Assembly: GCF_022647325.1 (NCBI RefSeq)
Contig: NZ_CP071405.1
Span: forward strand, 62,001 to 126,000
Direction of reading: 5' to 3'
DNA: 64,000 bases
Source: Pantoea deleyi
GTDB taxonomy: Bacteria; Pseudomonadota; Gammaproteobacteria; Enterobacterales; Enterobacteriaceae
Made by a program: the position numbers and the translations under genes. The notes below the pieces were generated by a model that was not told where the DNA came from, did not search any database, and worked only from the letters and a program-made list of their open reading frames with translations. This document shows, in pieces, positions 33,561 to 44,795 of this stretch. Numbering within the stretch: position 1 is the stretch's first letter; each line of letters begins with the position of its first letter.

Positions 33561-34610
33561 TCACTGGCGAATAGGCAGGTAAACCGAAAACTCGGTGTGT
33601 CCTGGCCAACTGTTAAATTCTATTTTTCCTGAATGCTGATCAATCAGGCTACGGGCAATAGAGAGGCCTAAACCGGTTCCGCCTTCACGTCCGCTGACCA
33701 TCGGATAAAACAGCGTATCCTGCAGCTGGGCCGGAATGCCGGGGCCATCATCTTCAATATCAATACGTGCTACCAGGCGATAACGGGTGCCGTGCAGCGT
33801 CAGCTGGAAAGCCGTGCGGGTGCGGATAATAATCGTGCCACCCTCATCACCCAGCGCCTGCAGGGCGTTGCGAACCACGTTAAGCAGCACCTGCTCAATC
33901 TGGTCGGGGTCGTGCGGCAGTTCGGGCAGGCTGGGATCGTAATCCCGCACCAGCGAGACATTCTCCGGCAGCTCCATCGACACCAGATTAACCACCCGTT
34001 CGGCCACCTGATGAATGCTCTGGGTGATGTGCATGCCCGGCTGCTGCGGCCCTAACAGGCGATCAACCAGATTTCGCAGCCGGTCCGCCTGCTCAATAAT
34101 CACTTTGGTATATTCGTTCAGCGAGGGATCGGGCAGGGCACGGGATAAGAGCTGTGCCGCGCCGCGCAATCCACCCAGCGGATTTTTAATCTCATGGGCC
34201 AGGCCGCGAACCAGATCGCGGGCGGCCACCTGCTGGGCGTGCTGTAACTGCTCCTGACTGAGACGACGCTGATTATCCATCGGCGCCATTTCCATCAGAA
34301 TTAAGCCGTCAGGCAACCGCTGGGCGGTCAGCGACATAATGTGCGCCCGACCATCAACCACCAGCGTCACTTCACTGTCCGTAAACCCTTGGCCAGCCTC
34401 AAGACTCTCGCGCATCACTTCGATATTCAGCGAGAAGTAGCCGGTAAGTTCCGGTAACGGCGTGCCGAACAGTTTGCGTGAGCTTTGCGCCAGTAACTGC
34501 TGCGCTGCCGGGTTGGCGTAATGAATAACCAGGTCGTTATCCACCAGCAGAATACTGTTGATCAATGCGTTGAGAATCTGCCCTGCATCGGGCAGAGAGC
34601 CAGTTGCCAT
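33561..34610 (-). CDS. glnL: NtrB, nitrogen-regulation sensor kinase
   Basis: A 349-residue soluble histidine kinase. A PAS domain fills about residues 10-75; the H box is [17 protein letters not shown] with H139; N, G1 and G2 boxes follow ([32 protein letters not shown]). It phosphorylates or dephosphorylates NtrC according to PII status. The start at 34610 matches the E. coli N-terminus MATG-PDAGQIL and has GAGGAA upstream; the frame runs ten codons further without support. Confidence 0.96.
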   Translation of the reverse strand: MATGSLPDAGQILNALINSILLVDNDLVIHYANPAAQQLLAQSSRKLFGTPLPELTGYFSLNIEVMRESLEAGQGFTDSEVTLVVDGRAHIMSLTAQRLPDGLILMEMAPMDNQRRLSQEQLQHAQQVAARDLVRGLAHEIKNPLGGLRGAAQLLSRALPDPSLNEYTKVIIEQADRLRNLVDRLLGPQQPGMHITQSIHQVAERVVNLVSMELPENVSLVRDYDPSLPELPHDPDQIEQVLLNVVRNALQALGDEGGTIIIRTRTAFQLTLHGTRYRLVARIDIEDDGPGIPAQLQDTLFYPMVSGREGGTGLGLSIARSLIDQHSGKIEFNSWPGHTEFSVYLPIRQ

Positions 34611-34689
34611 ACCACGTTCCTCTGCACTAAATAGGTGCATTTTACTCTTTAAGCCGGAAAGGGCGCGAATGAACGGTGAATTCGCGGAG

Positions 34690-34714
34690 AAAAAAGCCCA
34701 TCCGAAGATGGGCT
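34690..34714 (-). terminator. Terminator after glnA
   Basis: On the minus strand AGCCCATC-TTCG-GATGGGCT and six T. It separates the abundant glnA message from glnLG, which in E. coli also has its own promoter. The 3' UTR may yield a GlnZ-like sRNA, but this is not shown. Confidence 0.9.
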
Positions 34715-34748
34715 AAAAGTTTCCACGGCAACAAAAACGTCTGACCAG

Positions 34749-36158
34749 TTAAACGCTGTAGTAAAGCTCGAACTCAACCGGGTGTGGCGTCATGCGAACG
34801 CGGTCCATCTCTGTTTTACGCAGTTCGATGTAAGCGTCGATTGATTCGTCAGTGAACACACCGCCACGGGTCAGGAACTCGCGGTCTTCGTTCAGTGCAT
34901 TCAGGGCTTCTTCCAGAGAGCCTGCAACTTTTGGAATCTCAGCTTCTTCTTCCGGTGGCAGGTCATACAGGTTTTTATCCATCGCATCGCCAGGATGGAT
35001 CTTGTTGATGATGCCATCCAGGCCAGCCATCAGCAGCGCGGTGAACGCCAGGTATGGGTTAGCCGCTGGATCCGGGAAGCGCGCTTCGATACGACGGGCT
35101 TTCGGGCTGGCAACAACCGGAATACGGATAGAGGCAGAACGGTTACGGGCTGAGTAAGCCAGCATGACCGGTGCTTCGTAACCCGGAACCAGACGCTTGT
35201 AGGAGTTGGTGGTCGGGTTCGCCAGGGCGTTGATTGCTTTAGCGTGTTTGATGATACCGCCGATGTAGAACAGGGCCATTTCAGACAGGCCGCCGTACTT
35301 ATCGCCGGCAAACAGGTTCTGGCCACCTTTAGAAAGGGACATGTGGCAGTGCATGCCTGAACCGTTGTCGCCAAACATAGGCTTCGGCATGAAGGTCGCG
35401 GTTTTGCCGTACGCGTGCGCGACGTTGTGAACGACATATTTGTAGATCTGAATTTCGTCCGCTTTCTTGGTCATGGTGTTGAAGCGGGTAGCCACTTCGT
35501 TCTGACCCGCGGTGGCCACTTCGTGGTGATGCGCTTCAACGACCAGGCCCATCTGCTCCATGGTCAGACACATGGCAGAACGGATGTCCTGTGATGAGTC
35601 AACCGGGGGAACCGGGAAGTAGCCGCCTTTCAGACCTGGACGGTGACCTTTGTTACCGCCTTCATACTCTTTACCGGTGTTCCATGCGGCTTCGATATCG
35701 TCGATAGCAACATGTGAACCGGAGGTTGATGAACCGAAACGGATGTCATCAAACAGGAAGAATTCAGGTTCGGGTCCAAACAGCACGGTATCAGCGATGC
35801 CGGAAGAGCGCAGGAAATCTTCCGCGCGCTTGGCGATGGAGCGTGGATCGCGATCGTAGCCCTGCATGGTGCCTGGCTCAAGAATGTCACAACGGATGAT
35901 CAGCGTAGAATCTTCGAAGAAAGGATCCATGACCGCGGTGGTCGCGTCAGGCATCAGCACCATGTCTGATTCGTTGATGCCTTTCCAGCCGCCGATAGAG
36001 GAACCATCGAACATTTTGCCTTCTTCGAAGAAGTCAGCGTTAACCTGGTGAGCAGGGATCGTAACGTGCTGTTCTTTACCTTTGGTATCGGTAAAACGCA
36101 GGTCAACAAACTTAACTTCATGCTCGTTCATCATCGAGAGAACGTGTTCAGCGGACAT
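34749..36158 (-). CDS. glnA: Glutamine synthetase, type I
   Basis: A 469-residue GSI-beta enzyme. It makes glutamine from glutamate, ammonia and ATP as a dodecamer. Visible signatures: [17 protein letters not shown], metal ligands in the [11 protein letters not shown] region, and the adenylylation Tyr in NLYDLPPEE near residue 398. The start at 36158 has AGGAG seven bases upstream. The frame remains open another 40 codons, but that part has no similarity and would run into the promoter. Confidence 0.98.
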   Translation of the reverse strand: MSAEHVLSMMNEHEVKFVDLRFTDTKGKEQHVTIPAHQVNADFFEEGKMFDGSSIGGWKGINESDMVLMPDATTAVMDPFFEDSTLIIRCDILEPGTMQGYDRDPRSIAKRAEDFLRSSGIADTVLFGPEPEFFLFDDIRFGSSTSGSHVAIDDIEAAWNTGKEYEGGNKGHRPGLKGGYFPVPPVDSSQDIRSAMCLTMEQMGLVVEAHHHEVATAGQNEVATRFNTMTKKADEIQIYKYVVHNVAHAYGKTATFMPKPMFGDNGSGMHCHMSLSKGGQNLFAGDKYGGLSEMALFYIGGIIKHAKAINALANPTTNSYKRLVPGYEAPVMLAYSARNRSASIRIPVVASPKARRIEARFPDPAANPYLAFTALLMAGLDGIINKIHPGDAMDKNLYDLPPEEEAEIPKVAGSLEEALNALNEDREFLTRGGVFTDESIDAYIELRKTEMDRVRMTPHPVEFELYYSV

Positions 36159-36308
36159 ACTCAACTCTCCTGGAAATGGTCTTTCATTATCTACATGGCG
36201 AGGAAACGTCGTTTCCGGAAGGCGTGGCGGGAAACTGCTTCCTGCTCCATCTCTTCCGGCACGCTCTTCAACCGACATCTGACTGGCGTTTACGCTTAAA
36301 CAGACTAA

Positions 36309-36325
36309 AGCGAATTCTGTGCCAA
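36309..36325 (-). promoter_or_regulatory. glnA sigma-54 promoter (glnAp2)
   Basis: On the minus strand TTGGCACAGAATTCGCT: the -24 TGGCAC and the -12 element TTCGC of sigma-54 promoters. The expected transcription start is near 36298. Confidence 0.88.
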
Positions 36326-36381
36326 CTTTTTTGATGTTGCTTAAATCGCCTTGTGCTGCACCTTTTTGTCATAAAGCGGCT

Positions 36382-36396
36382 GCACCACGATGGTTT
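36382..36396. promoter_or_regulatory. Weaker NtrC site
   Basis: GCACCACGATGGTTT, half matching the NtrC palindrome. It is centred about 91 bases upstream of the predicted start, where E. coli has a low-affinity site. Confidence 0.5.
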
Positions 36397-36400
36397 TAGC

Positions 36401-36415
36401 GCACCAAAATGGTGC
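36401..36415. promoter_or_regulatory. NtrC enhancer site 2 of glnA
   Basis: GCACCAAAATGGTGC, a perfect palindrome of the NtrC consensus, centred about 110 bases upstream of the sigma-54 start. Confidence 0.85.
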
Positions 36416-36431
36416 TGGTGAGTGCACTTTG

Positions 36432-36446
36432 AGCACTATTTTGGTG
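36432..36446. promoter_or_regulatory. NtrC enhancer site 1 of glnA
   Basis: GCACTATTTTGGTGC matches the strong E. coli site, centred about 141 bases upstream of the start and 31 bp (three turns) from site 2. Confidence 0.85.
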
Positions 36447-36595
36447 CGCAGGACCAACTTAGTGCATTTTCTGCACCGGGAACAGTGCGAATTTGCGCCA
36501 ATGCAATAAACTTTCAGTGAAAAGTGTGATCGTGTTCAGTCTTCCGCTTAATCCGTGTACAATAGCGCGCTATTTCTAATGCCTGAGGCAAAGCT

Positions 36596-38419
36596 GTGAT
36601 CGAAAATTTGCGTAACATCGCCATCATCGCGCACGTTGACCATGGAAAGACCACCCTGGTTGACAAACTGCTGCAACAATCCGGTACTTTTGATGCCCGT
36701 ACCGAAGCAACCGAGCGTGTGATGGACTCCAATGATTTGGAGAAAGAGCGTGGGATTACCATCCTCGCAAAAAACACCGCCATTAAGTGGAATGACTACC
36801 GTATCAACATCGTTGATACCCCAGGACACGCCGACTTCGGTGGTGAAGTTGAGCGCGTCATGTCCATGGTGGACTCGGTGCTGCTGGTTGTAGATGCGAT
36901 GGATGGCCCTATGCCGCAAACCCGCTTCGTGACCAAAAAAGCGTTCGCGCATGGTCTGAAGCCGATTGTGGTTATCAACAAAGTAGACCGCCCTGGCGCG
37001 CGTCCGGACTGGGTTGTGGATCAGGTCTTCGACCTGTTCGTTAACCTGGATGCGACCGACGAGCAGCTCGACTTCCCTATCATTTTCGCCTCTGCGCTGA
37101 ATGGTATTGCGGGTCTGGAGCACACCGACATGGCTGACGATATGACCCCGCTGTATCAGGCAATCGTCGACCACGTTTCTCCGCCTCAGGTTGAGGTTGA
37201 AGCGCCACTGCAGATGCAAATCTCTCAGCTGGACTACAACAACTACCTGGGCGTGATCGGTATCGGCCGTATCAAACGCGGTAAAGTGAAGCCTAACCAG
37301 CAGGTCACTATCATCGATAGCGAAGGCAAAACCCGTAACGGTAAAGTCGGCAAAGTCCTGACGCACCTGGGTCTTGAGCGTATCGACAGCGACCTGGCCG
37401 AAGCAGGCGATATCATCGCCATCACCGGTCTGGGCGAGCTGAACATCTCTGACACTATCTGTGATCCACAGAACGTGCAGGCGCTGCCGGCACTGAGCGT
37501 CGATGAGCCTACCGTAACCATGTTCTTCAACGTCAACACCTCACCGTTCTGCGGTAAAGAAGGTAAGTATGTGACGTCACGTCAGATCCTTGAGCGTCTG
37601 AACAAAGAACTGGTTCACAACGTGGCACTGCGCGTTGAAGAAACGGAAGATGCTGACGCGTTCCGCGTTTCAGGTCGTGGTGAGCTTCACCTCTCTGTTC
37701 TGATCGAAAACATGCGTCGTGAAGGTTTCGAACTGGCGGTATCCCGTCCGAAAGTTATCTTCCGCGAATTCGAAGGCCGCAAGCAGGAGCCATTCGAAAA
37801 CGTTACGCTGGATATCGAAGAGACGCATCAGGGTTCCGTTATGCAGGCCATGGGCGAGCGTAAAGGCGACCTGAAAAACATGGATCCGGATGGCAAAGGC
37901 CGCGTCCGTCTTGACTACGTGATCCCAAGCCGTGGTCTGATTGGCTTCCGTAACGAATTCATGACCATGACTTCCGGTACTGGTCTGCTCTATTCGACCT
38001 TCAGCCACTACGATGACATCCGTCAGGGCGAAGTCGGCCAGCGTCAGAACGGCGTACTGATCTCTAATGGTCAGGGTAAAGCCGTTGCGTTCGCGCTGTT
38101 CGGTCTGCAGGATCGCGGTAAGCTGTTCCTGGGTCACGGTGCAGAAGTCTATGAAGGCCAGATTATCGGTATTCACAGCCGTTCTAACGACCTGACCGTT
38201 AACTGTCTGACCGGTAAGAAGCTGACCAACATGCGTGCTTCCGGTACCGATGAAGCCACGACGCTGGTTCCACCGCAGAAAATGACGCTGGAACAGGCTA
38301 TCGAGTTCATCGATGATGATGAACTGGTAGAAGTGACGCCGCTGTCAGTACGTATCCGTAAACGTCACCTGACAGAAAACGACCGTAAACGTGCTTCACG
38401 TGGTCCTAAAGACGCATAA
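36596..38419 (+). CDS. typA: TypA/BipA, ribosome-associated GTPase
   Basis: A 607-residue translational GTPase of the EF-G family. G1 is [10 protein letters not shown]3 is [10 protein letters not shown] and G4 is NKVD. A domain II, an EF-G-like domain V and the BipA-specific C-terminal domain follow ([30 protein letters not shown]). It assists 50S assembly and growth in the cold. The start is GTG, as in E. coli. A candidate -10 is TACAAT at 36558-36563. Confidence 0.97.
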   Translation: MIENLRNIAIIAHVDHGKTTLVDKLLQQSGTFDARTEATERVMDSNDLEKERGITILAKNTAIKWNDYRINIVDTPGHADFGGEVERVMSMVDSVLLVVDAMDGPMPQTRFVTKKAFAHGLKPIVVINKVDRPGARPDWVVDQVFDLFVNLDATDEQLDFPIIFASALNGIAGLEHTDMADDMTPLYQAIVDHVSPPQVEVEAPLQMQISQLDYNNYLGVIGIGRIKRGKVKPNQQVTIIDSEGKTRNGKVGKVLTHLGLERIDSDLAEAGDIIAITGLGELNISDTICDPQNVQALPALSVDEPTVTMFFNVNTSPFCGKEGKYVTSRQILERLNKELVHNVALRVEETEDADAFRVSGRGELHLSVLIENMRREGFELAVSRPKVIFREFEGRKQEPFENVTLDIEETHQGSVMQAMGERKGDLKNMDPDGKGRVRLDYVIPSRGLIGFRNEFMTMTSGTGLLYSTFSHYDDIRQGEVGQRQNGVLISNGQGKAVAFALFGLQDRGKLFLGHGAEVYEGQIIGIHSRSNDLTVNCLTGKKLTNMRASGTDEATTLVPPQKMTLEQAIEFIDDDELVEVTPLSVRIRKRHLTENDRKRASRGPKDA

Positions 38420-38438
38420 TTGCGTCTTTAACTGAGAA

Positions 38439-38466
38439 AAGCTCCGCCATGCGGGGCTTTTTTTTT
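38439..38466 (+). terminator. Terminator of typA
   Basis: AAGCTCCGC-CAT-GCGGGGCTT, a nine-bp stem with one G-T pair, followed by a long T-run. Confidence 0.9.
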
Positions 38467-38629
38467 GCCTGAAGCCCCGCTTTTTTCAGCCGGACCCCGC
38501 CCGGCTCATCTGTACTCCCGCACGTTTTGCTCGCCTTCCGGCGTTTACGCTTTTCTCTCCGCGGATGCCTGTTCAGCCTGCACTTTTGCCGCTAGAGTGA
38601 ATAGTCCAGGGAACCGAGGGAGAGACACC

Positions 38630-39220
38630 ATGCTGTATATCTTTGATTTAGGCAATGTGATTATCGATATCGACTTTAACCGCGTGCTGGGTGTCTGGAG
38701 TGATCTGAGTCGTGTGCCGCTGGCGTCGCTGCAAAGCCATTTCCGGATGGATGAGGCATTTGAACAGCATGAGCGCGGCGAGATCAGCGATGAAGATTTC
38801 GCACTGGCGCTGTGTGAAAAACTGGAGATTGCGCTGAGCTATGAGCAGTTTGCGGCGGGCTGGCAGGCGGTGTTCGTGGATGTGCGTCCGGAAACCCTGG
38901 CGCTGATGAACCGGCTGCGGCTGGAGGGCCATCGGGTGGTGATCCTCTCAAACACCAACCGACTGCATTGCGAATTCTGGCCAACGCAGTACCCGGATGT
39001 ACAGCAGGCCGCTGATACGCTCTATCTGTCGCAGGATCTGGGCATGCGTAAACCGGAAGCCCGGATTTACCAGCACGTTCTGGCGGCGGAAGGGGTGACG
39101 GCCGATCAGGCGGTCTTCTTTGATGATAATCCCGACAATATAGAGGCGGCCCGCGCCCTGGGGATTGAAAGTGTACTGGTGACTGACAGTTCGACAGTCC
39201 CCAACTGGTTTGCAGGTTAA
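38630..39220 (+). CDS. yihX: YihX, HAD-family sugar-phosphate phosphatase
   Basis: A 196-residue HAD-like hydrolase. The nucleophile Asp is in MLYIFDLGNVIIDIDF, motif II in VVILSNTN, motif III Lys in LGMRKPEARIY and motif IV in VFFDDNPDNIEAA. The E. coli homologue dephosphorylates alpha-glucose-1-phosphate. The start at 38630 fits GAGGGAGAG and the known N-terminus. It is likely co-transcribed with yihY, nine bases downstream. Confidence 0.94.
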   Translation: MLYIFDLGNVIIDIDFNRVLGVWSDLSRVPLASLQSHFRMDEAFEQHERGEISDEDFALALCEKLEIALSYEQFAAGWQAVFVDVRPETLALMNRLRLEGHRVVILSNTNRLHCEFWPTQYPDVQQAADTLYLSQDLGMRKPEARIYQHVLAAEGVTADQAVFFDDNPDNIEAARALGIESVLVTDSSTVPNWFAG

Positions 39221-39229
39221 CAGTGACCC

Positions 39230-40099
39230 ATGATGTTACGTAAATGTCGTCCCGGGCTGCATGCCTTCTGGCTGTGGCTCCGGCTGTTATGGAAGCGCAT
39301 TGATGAAGACGGCATGACGACCCAGGCGGGTAATCTGGCCTATGTCTCACTGCTGGCGCTGGTGCCGCTGATTGCGGTGGTGTTTGCCCTGTTTGCCGCG
39401 TTTCCGGTCTTCTCCGATATCAGCGTGCAGCTGAAGCAGTTTGTCTTTAACAACTTAATGCCTGCCGCAGGCAACACGCTGCAGCGCTATCTGGAGCAGT
39501 TTGTCGCCAACGTAAACCGGATGACGGCGGTCGGGGCGATCGGCCTGATCGTGACCGCTTTACTGCTGATGCATTCGGTCGATACCGCGCTAAACACCAT
39601 CTGGCGCAGCAACAAGAAGCGGCCGATGGTTTACTCCTTTGCGGTCTACTGGATGATCCTGACGCTGGGTCCGCTGCTGGCCGGTGCCAGCCTGGCGATC
39701 AGCTCTTATCTGCTGTCGCTGCGCTGGATTAACGCCACCGGCGTGACCAGCCTGGTCGATCAGATGCTGCGTATTTTTCCACTGCTGCTGTCGTGGTTCG
39801 CCTTCTGGCTGCTCTACAGTATCGTTCCGACCCAGCGCGTACCGCCGCGCGATGCGCTGATTGGCGCGCTGGTGGCGGGTGCACTGTTTGAGCTGGGGAA
39901 AAAGGGCTTCGCGCTCTATGTTACGATGTTCCCCTCTTATCAGCTGATCTACGGCGTACTGGCCGTGATCCCGATTCTCTTTCTCTGGGTCTACTGGACC
40001 TGGTGTATTGTGTTGCTGGGCGCGGAGATCACCGTCGCCTTAGCCGATTACCGGCAGCTGAAACAGCAGCAAAAAGAAGAACAACGCGAGGAAACATGA
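39230..40099 (+). CDS. yihY: YihY, inner-membrane protein of the UPF0761/BrkB family
   Basis: A 289-residue integral membrane protein with about six hydrophobic helices. The family stretch [20 protein letters not shown] is clear, as is SYLLSLRW in the middle. It was once called RNase BN, which has since been reassigned elsewhere; its true function is unknown. Its stop overlaps the dtd start (ATGA). Confidence 0.94.
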   Translation: MMLRKCRPGLHAFWLWLRLLWKRIDEDGMTTQAGNLAYVSLLALVPLIAVVFALFAAFPVFSDISVQLKQFVFNNLMPAAGNTLQRYLEQFVANVNRMTAVGAIGLIVTALLLMHSVDTALNTIWRSNKKRPMVYSFAVYWMILTLGPLLAGASLAISSYLLSLRWINATGVTSLVDQMLRIFPLLLSWFAFWLLYSIVPTQRVPPRDALIGALVAGALFELGKKGFALYVTMFPSYQLIYGVLAVIPILFLWVYWTWCIVLLGAEITVALADYRQLKQQQKEEQREET

Positions 40100-40533
40100 T
40101 TGCATTGATTCAGCGCGTGCAGCGAGCCAGCGTCAGCGTCGACCAGCAGGTGGTCGGCGAAATTGATGCCGGATTACTGGTATTGCTGGGCGTGGAAAAG
40201 GGCGATGACAACGCGCGTGCGGAACGTCTCGCAGAACGTGTCCTGGGCTATCGCGTCTTCAGTGACGAACAGGGCAAAATGAACCTGAGCCTCCGCCAGA
40301 CGGGCGGAAGCGTGCTGGTGGTGTCGCAGTTCACGCTGGCCGCCGACACGCAGAAAGGGATGCGCCCCTCTTTTTCAGGCGGCGCCGAGCCGGCTGAAGC
40401 GGAACGGCTGTATGAATACTTCAGCCACTGCTGTCGTCAGCAGGGCATCACCACGGCGAACGGCCGTTTTGCTGCGGATATGCAGGTATCGCTGGTGAAT
40501 GAGGGGCCTGTGACGTTCTGGTTGCAGGTGTGA
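40096..40533 (+). CDS. dtd: D-aminoacyl-tRNA deacylase
   Basis: A 145-residue protein, the E. coli length. It hydrolyses D-aminoacyl-tRNAs and so keeps D-amino acids out of proteins. Motif SQFTLAADT and the cross-subunit Gly-cis-Pro motif in [11 protein letters not shown] are intact. It is translationally coupled to yihY by a four-base overlap. Confidence 0.96.
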   Translation: MIALIQRVQRASVSVDQQVVGEIDAGLLVLLGVEKGDDNARAERLAERVLGYRVFSDEQGKMNLSLRQTGGSVLVVSQFTLAADTQKGMRPSFSGGAEPAEAERLYEYFSHCCRQQGITTANGRFAADMQVSLVNEGPVTFWLQV

Positions 40534-40592
40534 GATCGTCAGCTGAGCGGCAGGGATCAGGCCACGCAAGCTCCGAACGGGAGAAACATTAC

Positions 40593-41540
40593 ATGTATCA
40601 CCTTCGTGTGCCACAGACGGCGGAAGAGCTGGATATCTATTATCAGTTCCGCTGGGAGATGTTACGTAAGCCGCTGCGCCAGCCGCAGGGGTCGGAACGT
40701 GACGCGTGGGATGCCCTGGCGCATCATCAGATGGTGGTTGATGAGCAGGGAAACCCGGTCGCCATTGGTCGTCTCTACATCAATGCCGACAACGAGGCCG
40801 CGATCCGGTTTATGGCCGTCCATCCCTCGGTGCAGGGCAAAGGCCTGGGGACGCTGGTGGCGATGACGCTGGAGTCGGTGGCGCGCCAGGAGGGGGTCAA
40901 GCGGGTCACCTGCAGCGCCCGTGAGGATGCCGTCGCCTTCTTCGCCAAACTCGGCTACATCAATCAGGGCGAGATCACCGCACCGCAGACCACGCCGGTA
41001 CGCCACTTCCTGATGATCAAACCGGTCGTCACCCTTGACGATATCCTGCACCGCGCCGACTGGTGCGGTCAGCTGCAACAGGCCTGGTACGATCATATCC
41101 CGCTCAGCGAGAAGATGGGGGTGCGTATCCTGCAGTTTACCGGGCAGAAATTTATCACCACCATGCCGGAAGCGGGCAACCAGAATCCTCATCATACCCT
41201 GTTCGCTGGCAGCCTCTTCTCTCTGGCTACGCTGACCGGCTGGGGACTGATCTGGCTGCTGCTGCGTGAGCGCCATCTGGGCGGCACCATCATTCTGGCG
41301 GATGCGCACATCCGCTACAGCCAGCCCATCAGCGGACGACCGGGCGCCATTGCCGACCTCGGCTCCTTAAGCGGCGATCTCGACCGGCTGGCGCGCGGAC
41401 GTAAAGCGCGCGTGCAGCTTGAAGTCGAACTCTTTGGGGATGATGAGCGTGGCGCGGTGTTTGAAGGGGTCTATATCGTTCTGCCTGCCGATCCCGACGG
41501 GCCGCTGGAGGAGGGCGGGTCCGGCGCGCGAATCAACTGA
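40593..41540 (+). CDS. fabY: FabY (YiiD), GNAT/hotdog bifunctional protein
   Basis: 315 residues from the ATG at 40593 (GGGAG nine bases upstream). The N-terminal GNAT acetyltransferase domain contains [19 protein letters not shown]; the C-terminal YiiD_C thioesterase-like hotdog domain contains [23 protein letters not shown]. In E. coli it supports fatty-acid initiation when other enzymes are missing. A GTG at 40530, overlapping the dtd stop, would add 21 residues as in the E. coli annotation (MSQLPG... start), but it lacks an RBS. Confidence 0.92.
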   Translation: MYHLRVPQTAEELDIYYQFRWEMLRKPLRQPQGSERDAWDALAHHQMVVDEQGNPVAIGRLYINADNEAAIRFMAVHPSVQGKGLGTLVAMTLESVARQEGVKRVTCSAREDAVAFFAKLGYINQGEITAPQTTPVRHFLMIKPVVTLDDILHRADWCGQLQQAWYDHIPLSEKMGVRILQFTGQKFITTMPEAGNQNPHHTLFAGSLFSLATLTGWGLIWLLLRERHLGGTIILADAHIRYSQPISGRPGAIADLGSLSGDLDRLARGRKARVQLEVELFGDDERGAVFEGVYIVLPADPDGPLEEGGSGARIN

Positions 41541-41543
41541 AGG

Positions 41544-41566
41544 TCGGGGCCGCAATGCGGCCCCGA
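41544..41566. terminator. Strong hairpin between convergent fabY and yicH
   Basis: TCGGGGCCGC-AAT-GCGGCCCCGA, a perfect ten-bp stem with a three-base loop. No T-run on either side, so any terminator role is uncertain. Confidence 0.45.
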
Positions 41567-41571
41567 TGGGA

Positions 41572-43251
41572 TTAACGGACTTCGCCCGCCTGCATCGTCT
41601 GCTGCACCTGCTGACTGTCGGTGACCACCGATAACGTGCCATTAACCGAGGGACGCAGCGGCTGACCTGCGGCGAGCGCCGCGCGCAGCTGCAGCTGCAT
41701 ATTGCTGTCACCGGTTAACGGCAACGCCGGCCATCCCCAGTTCTGTAACACATTGACCGGCACGGCACGCCCCGTCAGCTGCAGCGTCAGCGGCCGGGCA
41801 GGCTGCTGGCCCAGGGTAGCGGTGCCTTCCAGCAGGCCTTTGTTACTGAACGCACTCAACTCGGTCACCTGAATCTGCTGCGCATCGGCACTCAGCGCAA
41901 TCGACGGATGGCGCAGGTCGGTGCGGTTAAAGGTCGACTCGGCCGCATTCAGGCTGAGTTTACCTGACCAGATCCCCCACTGATGCTGCTGCGCCAGCCG
42001 CAGGTTTTCGCCGGTGCCATCCAGAGAGGTCAGCTGGAAGGGAAACGCGGGATTAATATCGATGACCAGGTTACGGTTCGAGGTGAAGCGCGTCACCTCG
42101 ACACTCTCCAGCCAGGCGGGCAGCGTGGCCTGCCAGCGGTCGCGCCAGTCCTGCGGCAGGGTATATTCCAGTCCGGCCACCGCCAGATTTTTCAGCGTCA
42201 GACGCTTATCGCTGCGTGACCACTCACCGTCAGCCCGGATCACCCCGTTCGCCCAGCGCGAACTGAACTGGGTCAGCGCCACACCCTGCGGAGAGAAATC
42301 CAGGTTGATAATGGGATCGTTCAGCTCAAAGCCGCCGTTGATAAAGTTGCTGGCATTCAGCGCCAGCGAACCATCGTTACTCTGCCAGTCGTCGTTCTGC
42401 CAGTTCACGTTTCTCAGCGTCAGATCAAGATCCGTCACCGCCCAGTCCGGCCCCTGCAGGCGGGCATCGGTCAGGTCCAGCCGGGTAATGGCAAGAGAGG
42501 GCACCACCTGTAACCTGTGCAGGAAATCCTTCAGGCTGCTGGCGGTCTGCAGGCGGATGTCGTTCAGGCGCAGCTGATTCACTTTCCAGTTGCCCTGGGC
42601 GTCGCGTTCACCGTTACCGGTCATGGAACCGCGCGCCAGGTCGGCCCCCATATTGTCGATGCGCATCCGGCCCTGGGACACGCTGCCCTGGATCAGGACG
42701 TTTTCAGCCGGCACCTCATTCAGCGTCATGCTGCCCGCGCTCATCTGGAAGCGGGCATCGCGGCCCAGCATATCCAGGGCAACAGGTTTCCACGGCATGA
42801 TGCCGCCATTTACCTGGCGGGCAAACAGCGGCAGCGCAGTATCAGGGCTGTCGACACGCATATTATTGAGTTGCAGACGATCGGCCTGAATCGGCAGCGC
42901 GCTGCCTGCCGTCAGATTGGCCAGATTGACCTCGCCATCGCGCAGTTCCAGGCTGCTGAAGTGCAGCGGATCGCTGAACTGAATCAGCGCCAGGCCCAGA
43001 TCGACCCGTCTGGCGACCAGCACCGCAGGCTGCCCGTCGTGACCAAAGCTGAAGTCATCCAGAATGATGTGAGAGGGCGACGAGAAATTGTGTTCAATTT
43101 TGCTCAGGGAGAGATGCCATTCGGTTTTGTCGCTCACCCAACGGCTGAACCAGCCTGCACCCCACTGTGTCTGCAGCAGAACATAGATCACCACCAGGGT
43201 GAACAGCAGCAGCAAAAGTATGGTGAGGAAAAACTTTCCAAGAAATTTCAT
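41572..43251 (-). CDS. yicH: YicH, AsmA-family envelope protein
   Basis: A 559-residue protein. One N-terminal transmembrane helix (residues 3-25, FLTILLLLLFTLVVIYVLLQ) anchors a large periplasmic AsmA-like domain rich in beta strands. The AsmA family (with TamB, YhdP) forms bridges for phospholipid movement between the membranes; the specific role of YicH is unclear. The start at 43251 begins exactly at the membrane anchor; the frame is open 21 codons upstream without homology. Confidence 0.92.
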   Translation of the reverse strand: MKFLGKFFLTILLLLLFTLVVIYVLLQTQWGAGWFSRWVSDKTEWHLSLSKIEHNFSSPSHIILDDFSFGHDGQPAVLVARRVDLGLALIQFSDPLHFSSLELRDGEVNLANLTAGSALPIQADRLQLNNMRVDSPDTALPLFARQVNGGIMPWKPVALDMLGRDARFQMSAGSMTLNEVPAENVLIQGSVSQGRMRIDNMGADLARGSMTGNGERDAQGNWKVNQLRLNDIRLQTASSLKDFLHRLQVVPSLAITRLDLTDARLQGPDWAVTDLDLTLRNVNWQNDDWQSNDGSLALNASNFINGGFELNDPIINLDFSPQGVALTQFSSRWANGVIRADGEWSRSDKRLTLKNLAVAGLEYTLPQDWRDRWQATLPAWLESVEVTRFTSNRNLVIDINPAFPFQLTSLDGTGENLRLAQQHQWGIWSGKLSLNAAESTFNRTDLRHPSIALSADAQQIQVTELSAFSNKGLLEGTATLGQQPARPLTLQLTGRAVPVNVLQNWGWPALPLTGDSNMQLQLRAALAAGQPLRPSVNGTLSVVTDSQQVQQTMQAGEVR

Positions 43252-43369
43252 TGCATCCTTCCCGAGTTGAATCCGGTGAGAGGTTGTTATGCCTGAATTC
43301 CCGTTACAGCTCAACAGCCTGGATGTAAATCCGAATAATTAGCAGGCAGGCCGGAGCCTGCCCGTGGCC

Positions 43370-44743
43370 TTACTTCTCCTGCGGGAAAATCAGGTTGAGA
43401 ACGATCGCGGTGATACCGCCCGCCGCGATGCCGGAAGAGAGCAGGGTTTTCAGCCAGTCCGGCGCAAACTGCAGGATCAGCGGCTGCTGCGAAACGCCCA
43501 GACCCACCGCCAGCGACAGCGCGATAATCATGATGGCGCGACGGTTAAGCGGCTCGCGCGACACGATGCGAACCCCCGATGCGGCGATGGTGCCGAACAT
43601 CACGATGGTGGCGCCGCCGAGCACCGGCTCAGGGATCATCTGCACCAGACCGCTGACCGCCGGGAACAGCCCCAGCACAATCAGCATCAGCGCCACCACA
43701 AAGCCCACGTAGCGGCTGGCCACACCGGTCAGCTGAATCACCCCGTTGTTCTGTCCGAAGCAGGAGTTCGGGAAGGTATTGAACAGCGCGGAAACAAAGG
43801 AGTTAAGGCCATTCGCCAGCACGCCCCCTTTCAGGCGTTTCATGTAGAGCGGGCCGCTGACCGGCTGCTCGGAGACATCGGACGTCGCGGTGATATCGCC
43901 GATAGTCTCCAGGGAGGTCACCATAAACACCAGCATCAGCGGGATAAGCAGATTCCAGTCAAAGCCCAGACCATAGTAGAGCGGGGCAGGCACCACAATC
44001 AGCGGCTGATTGTCCGGTAAGCCCGCAGCAGGCAGCATCCCCATCGCCCAGGCCAGCAGATAACCCACCGCCATCGCAATCACCAGCGAGGCCACGCGCA
44101 GGTAGGGGTTTTTCTGCCGGTTAAGCAGCACAATCACCAGCAGCACGGCTCCCGCCAGCATCAGATTCTTTGGCGCGCCGAAGGTGTGGTCGCTGATGGC
44201 GCTGAAGCCACCGCCAATCGAGGTCAGTCCTACCTGGATCAGCGACAGGCCGATAATCATCACGACGATACCTGAAACCAGCGGCGTGATAATCCGGCGG
44301 GCCAGATGGAGGACGCGCGACAACACCATTTCGGTACAGGAGGCGACCATCAGCGTGCCAAACAGGGCAGCCATCATGGCGGGAACGTCAGCCCCGCCAT
44401 TTTTCAGCGCCATCCCGCCCATGATCAGCGGCGTCACGAAGTTAAAGCTCGTGCCCTGAATCGACAGCAGGCCCGAGCCGACCGGCCCCCAGGTTTTGAT
44501 TTGCAGCAGCGAGGCGACGCCCGAGGCAAACAGCGACATGCTGATAACGTGCCGGGTATCCTCTGCGGGCAGGCCCAGCGCCTGACAAATCAGAATCGCG
44601 GGGGTAATCACCGCAACGAACATCGCCAGCAGATGCTGACCGGCGGCAAACAGCGTCTGCGGCAGCGGTGGACGATCTTCGAGACGGTAAATCAGTTCGC
44701 TGTGCTGGGCGGAGGGCTGGTCTGGCTGCGGAGTGATGGACAT
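43370..44743 (-). CDS. xanP: XanP, xanthine permease (NCS2 family)
   Basis: A 457-residue transporter with about 14 helices. The family signature ([21 protein letters not shown]) and the substrate-site region ([13 protein letters not shown]) match XanP (YicE) of E. coli, a proton-driven high-affinity xanthine importer. A PurR-like operator lies 53-68 bases upstream. gltS, which separates xanP from recG in E. coli, is missing here. Confidence 0.94.
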   Translation of the reverse strand: MSITPQPDQPSAQHSELIYRLEDRPPLPQTLFAAGQHLLAMFVAVITPAILICQALGLPAEDTRHVISMSLFASGVASLLQIKTWGPVGSGLLSIQGTSFNFVTPLIMGGMALKNGGADVPAMMAALFGTLMVASCTEMVLSRVLHLARRIITPLVSGIVVMIIGLSLIQVGLTSIGGGFSAISDHTFGAPKNLMLAGAVLLVIVLLNRQKNPYLRVASLVIAMAVGYLLAWAMGMLPAAGLPDNQPLIVVPAPLYYGLGFDWNLLIPLMLVFMVTSLETIGDITATSDVSEQPVSGPLYMKRLKGGVLANGLNSFVSALFNTFPNSCFGQNNGVIQLTGVASRYVGFVVALMLIVLGLFPAVSGLVQMIPEPVLGGATIVMFGTIAASGVRIVSREPLNRRAIMIIALSLAVGLGVSQQPLILQFAPDWLKTLLSSGIAAGGITAIVLNLIFPQEK

Positions 44744-44795
44744 CTTCTGTTCTTCCCGAAAAAGTGTGTGGCGATTGTAATCATCCGCAGGCTAA

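Noticed and set aside
36159..36278. An N-terminal extension of 40 codons in frame with glnA
   Set aside because: The extension has no similarity to glutamine synthetase, the internal ATG has a strong RBS, and the mapped-type promoter elements lie just upstream of the extension.
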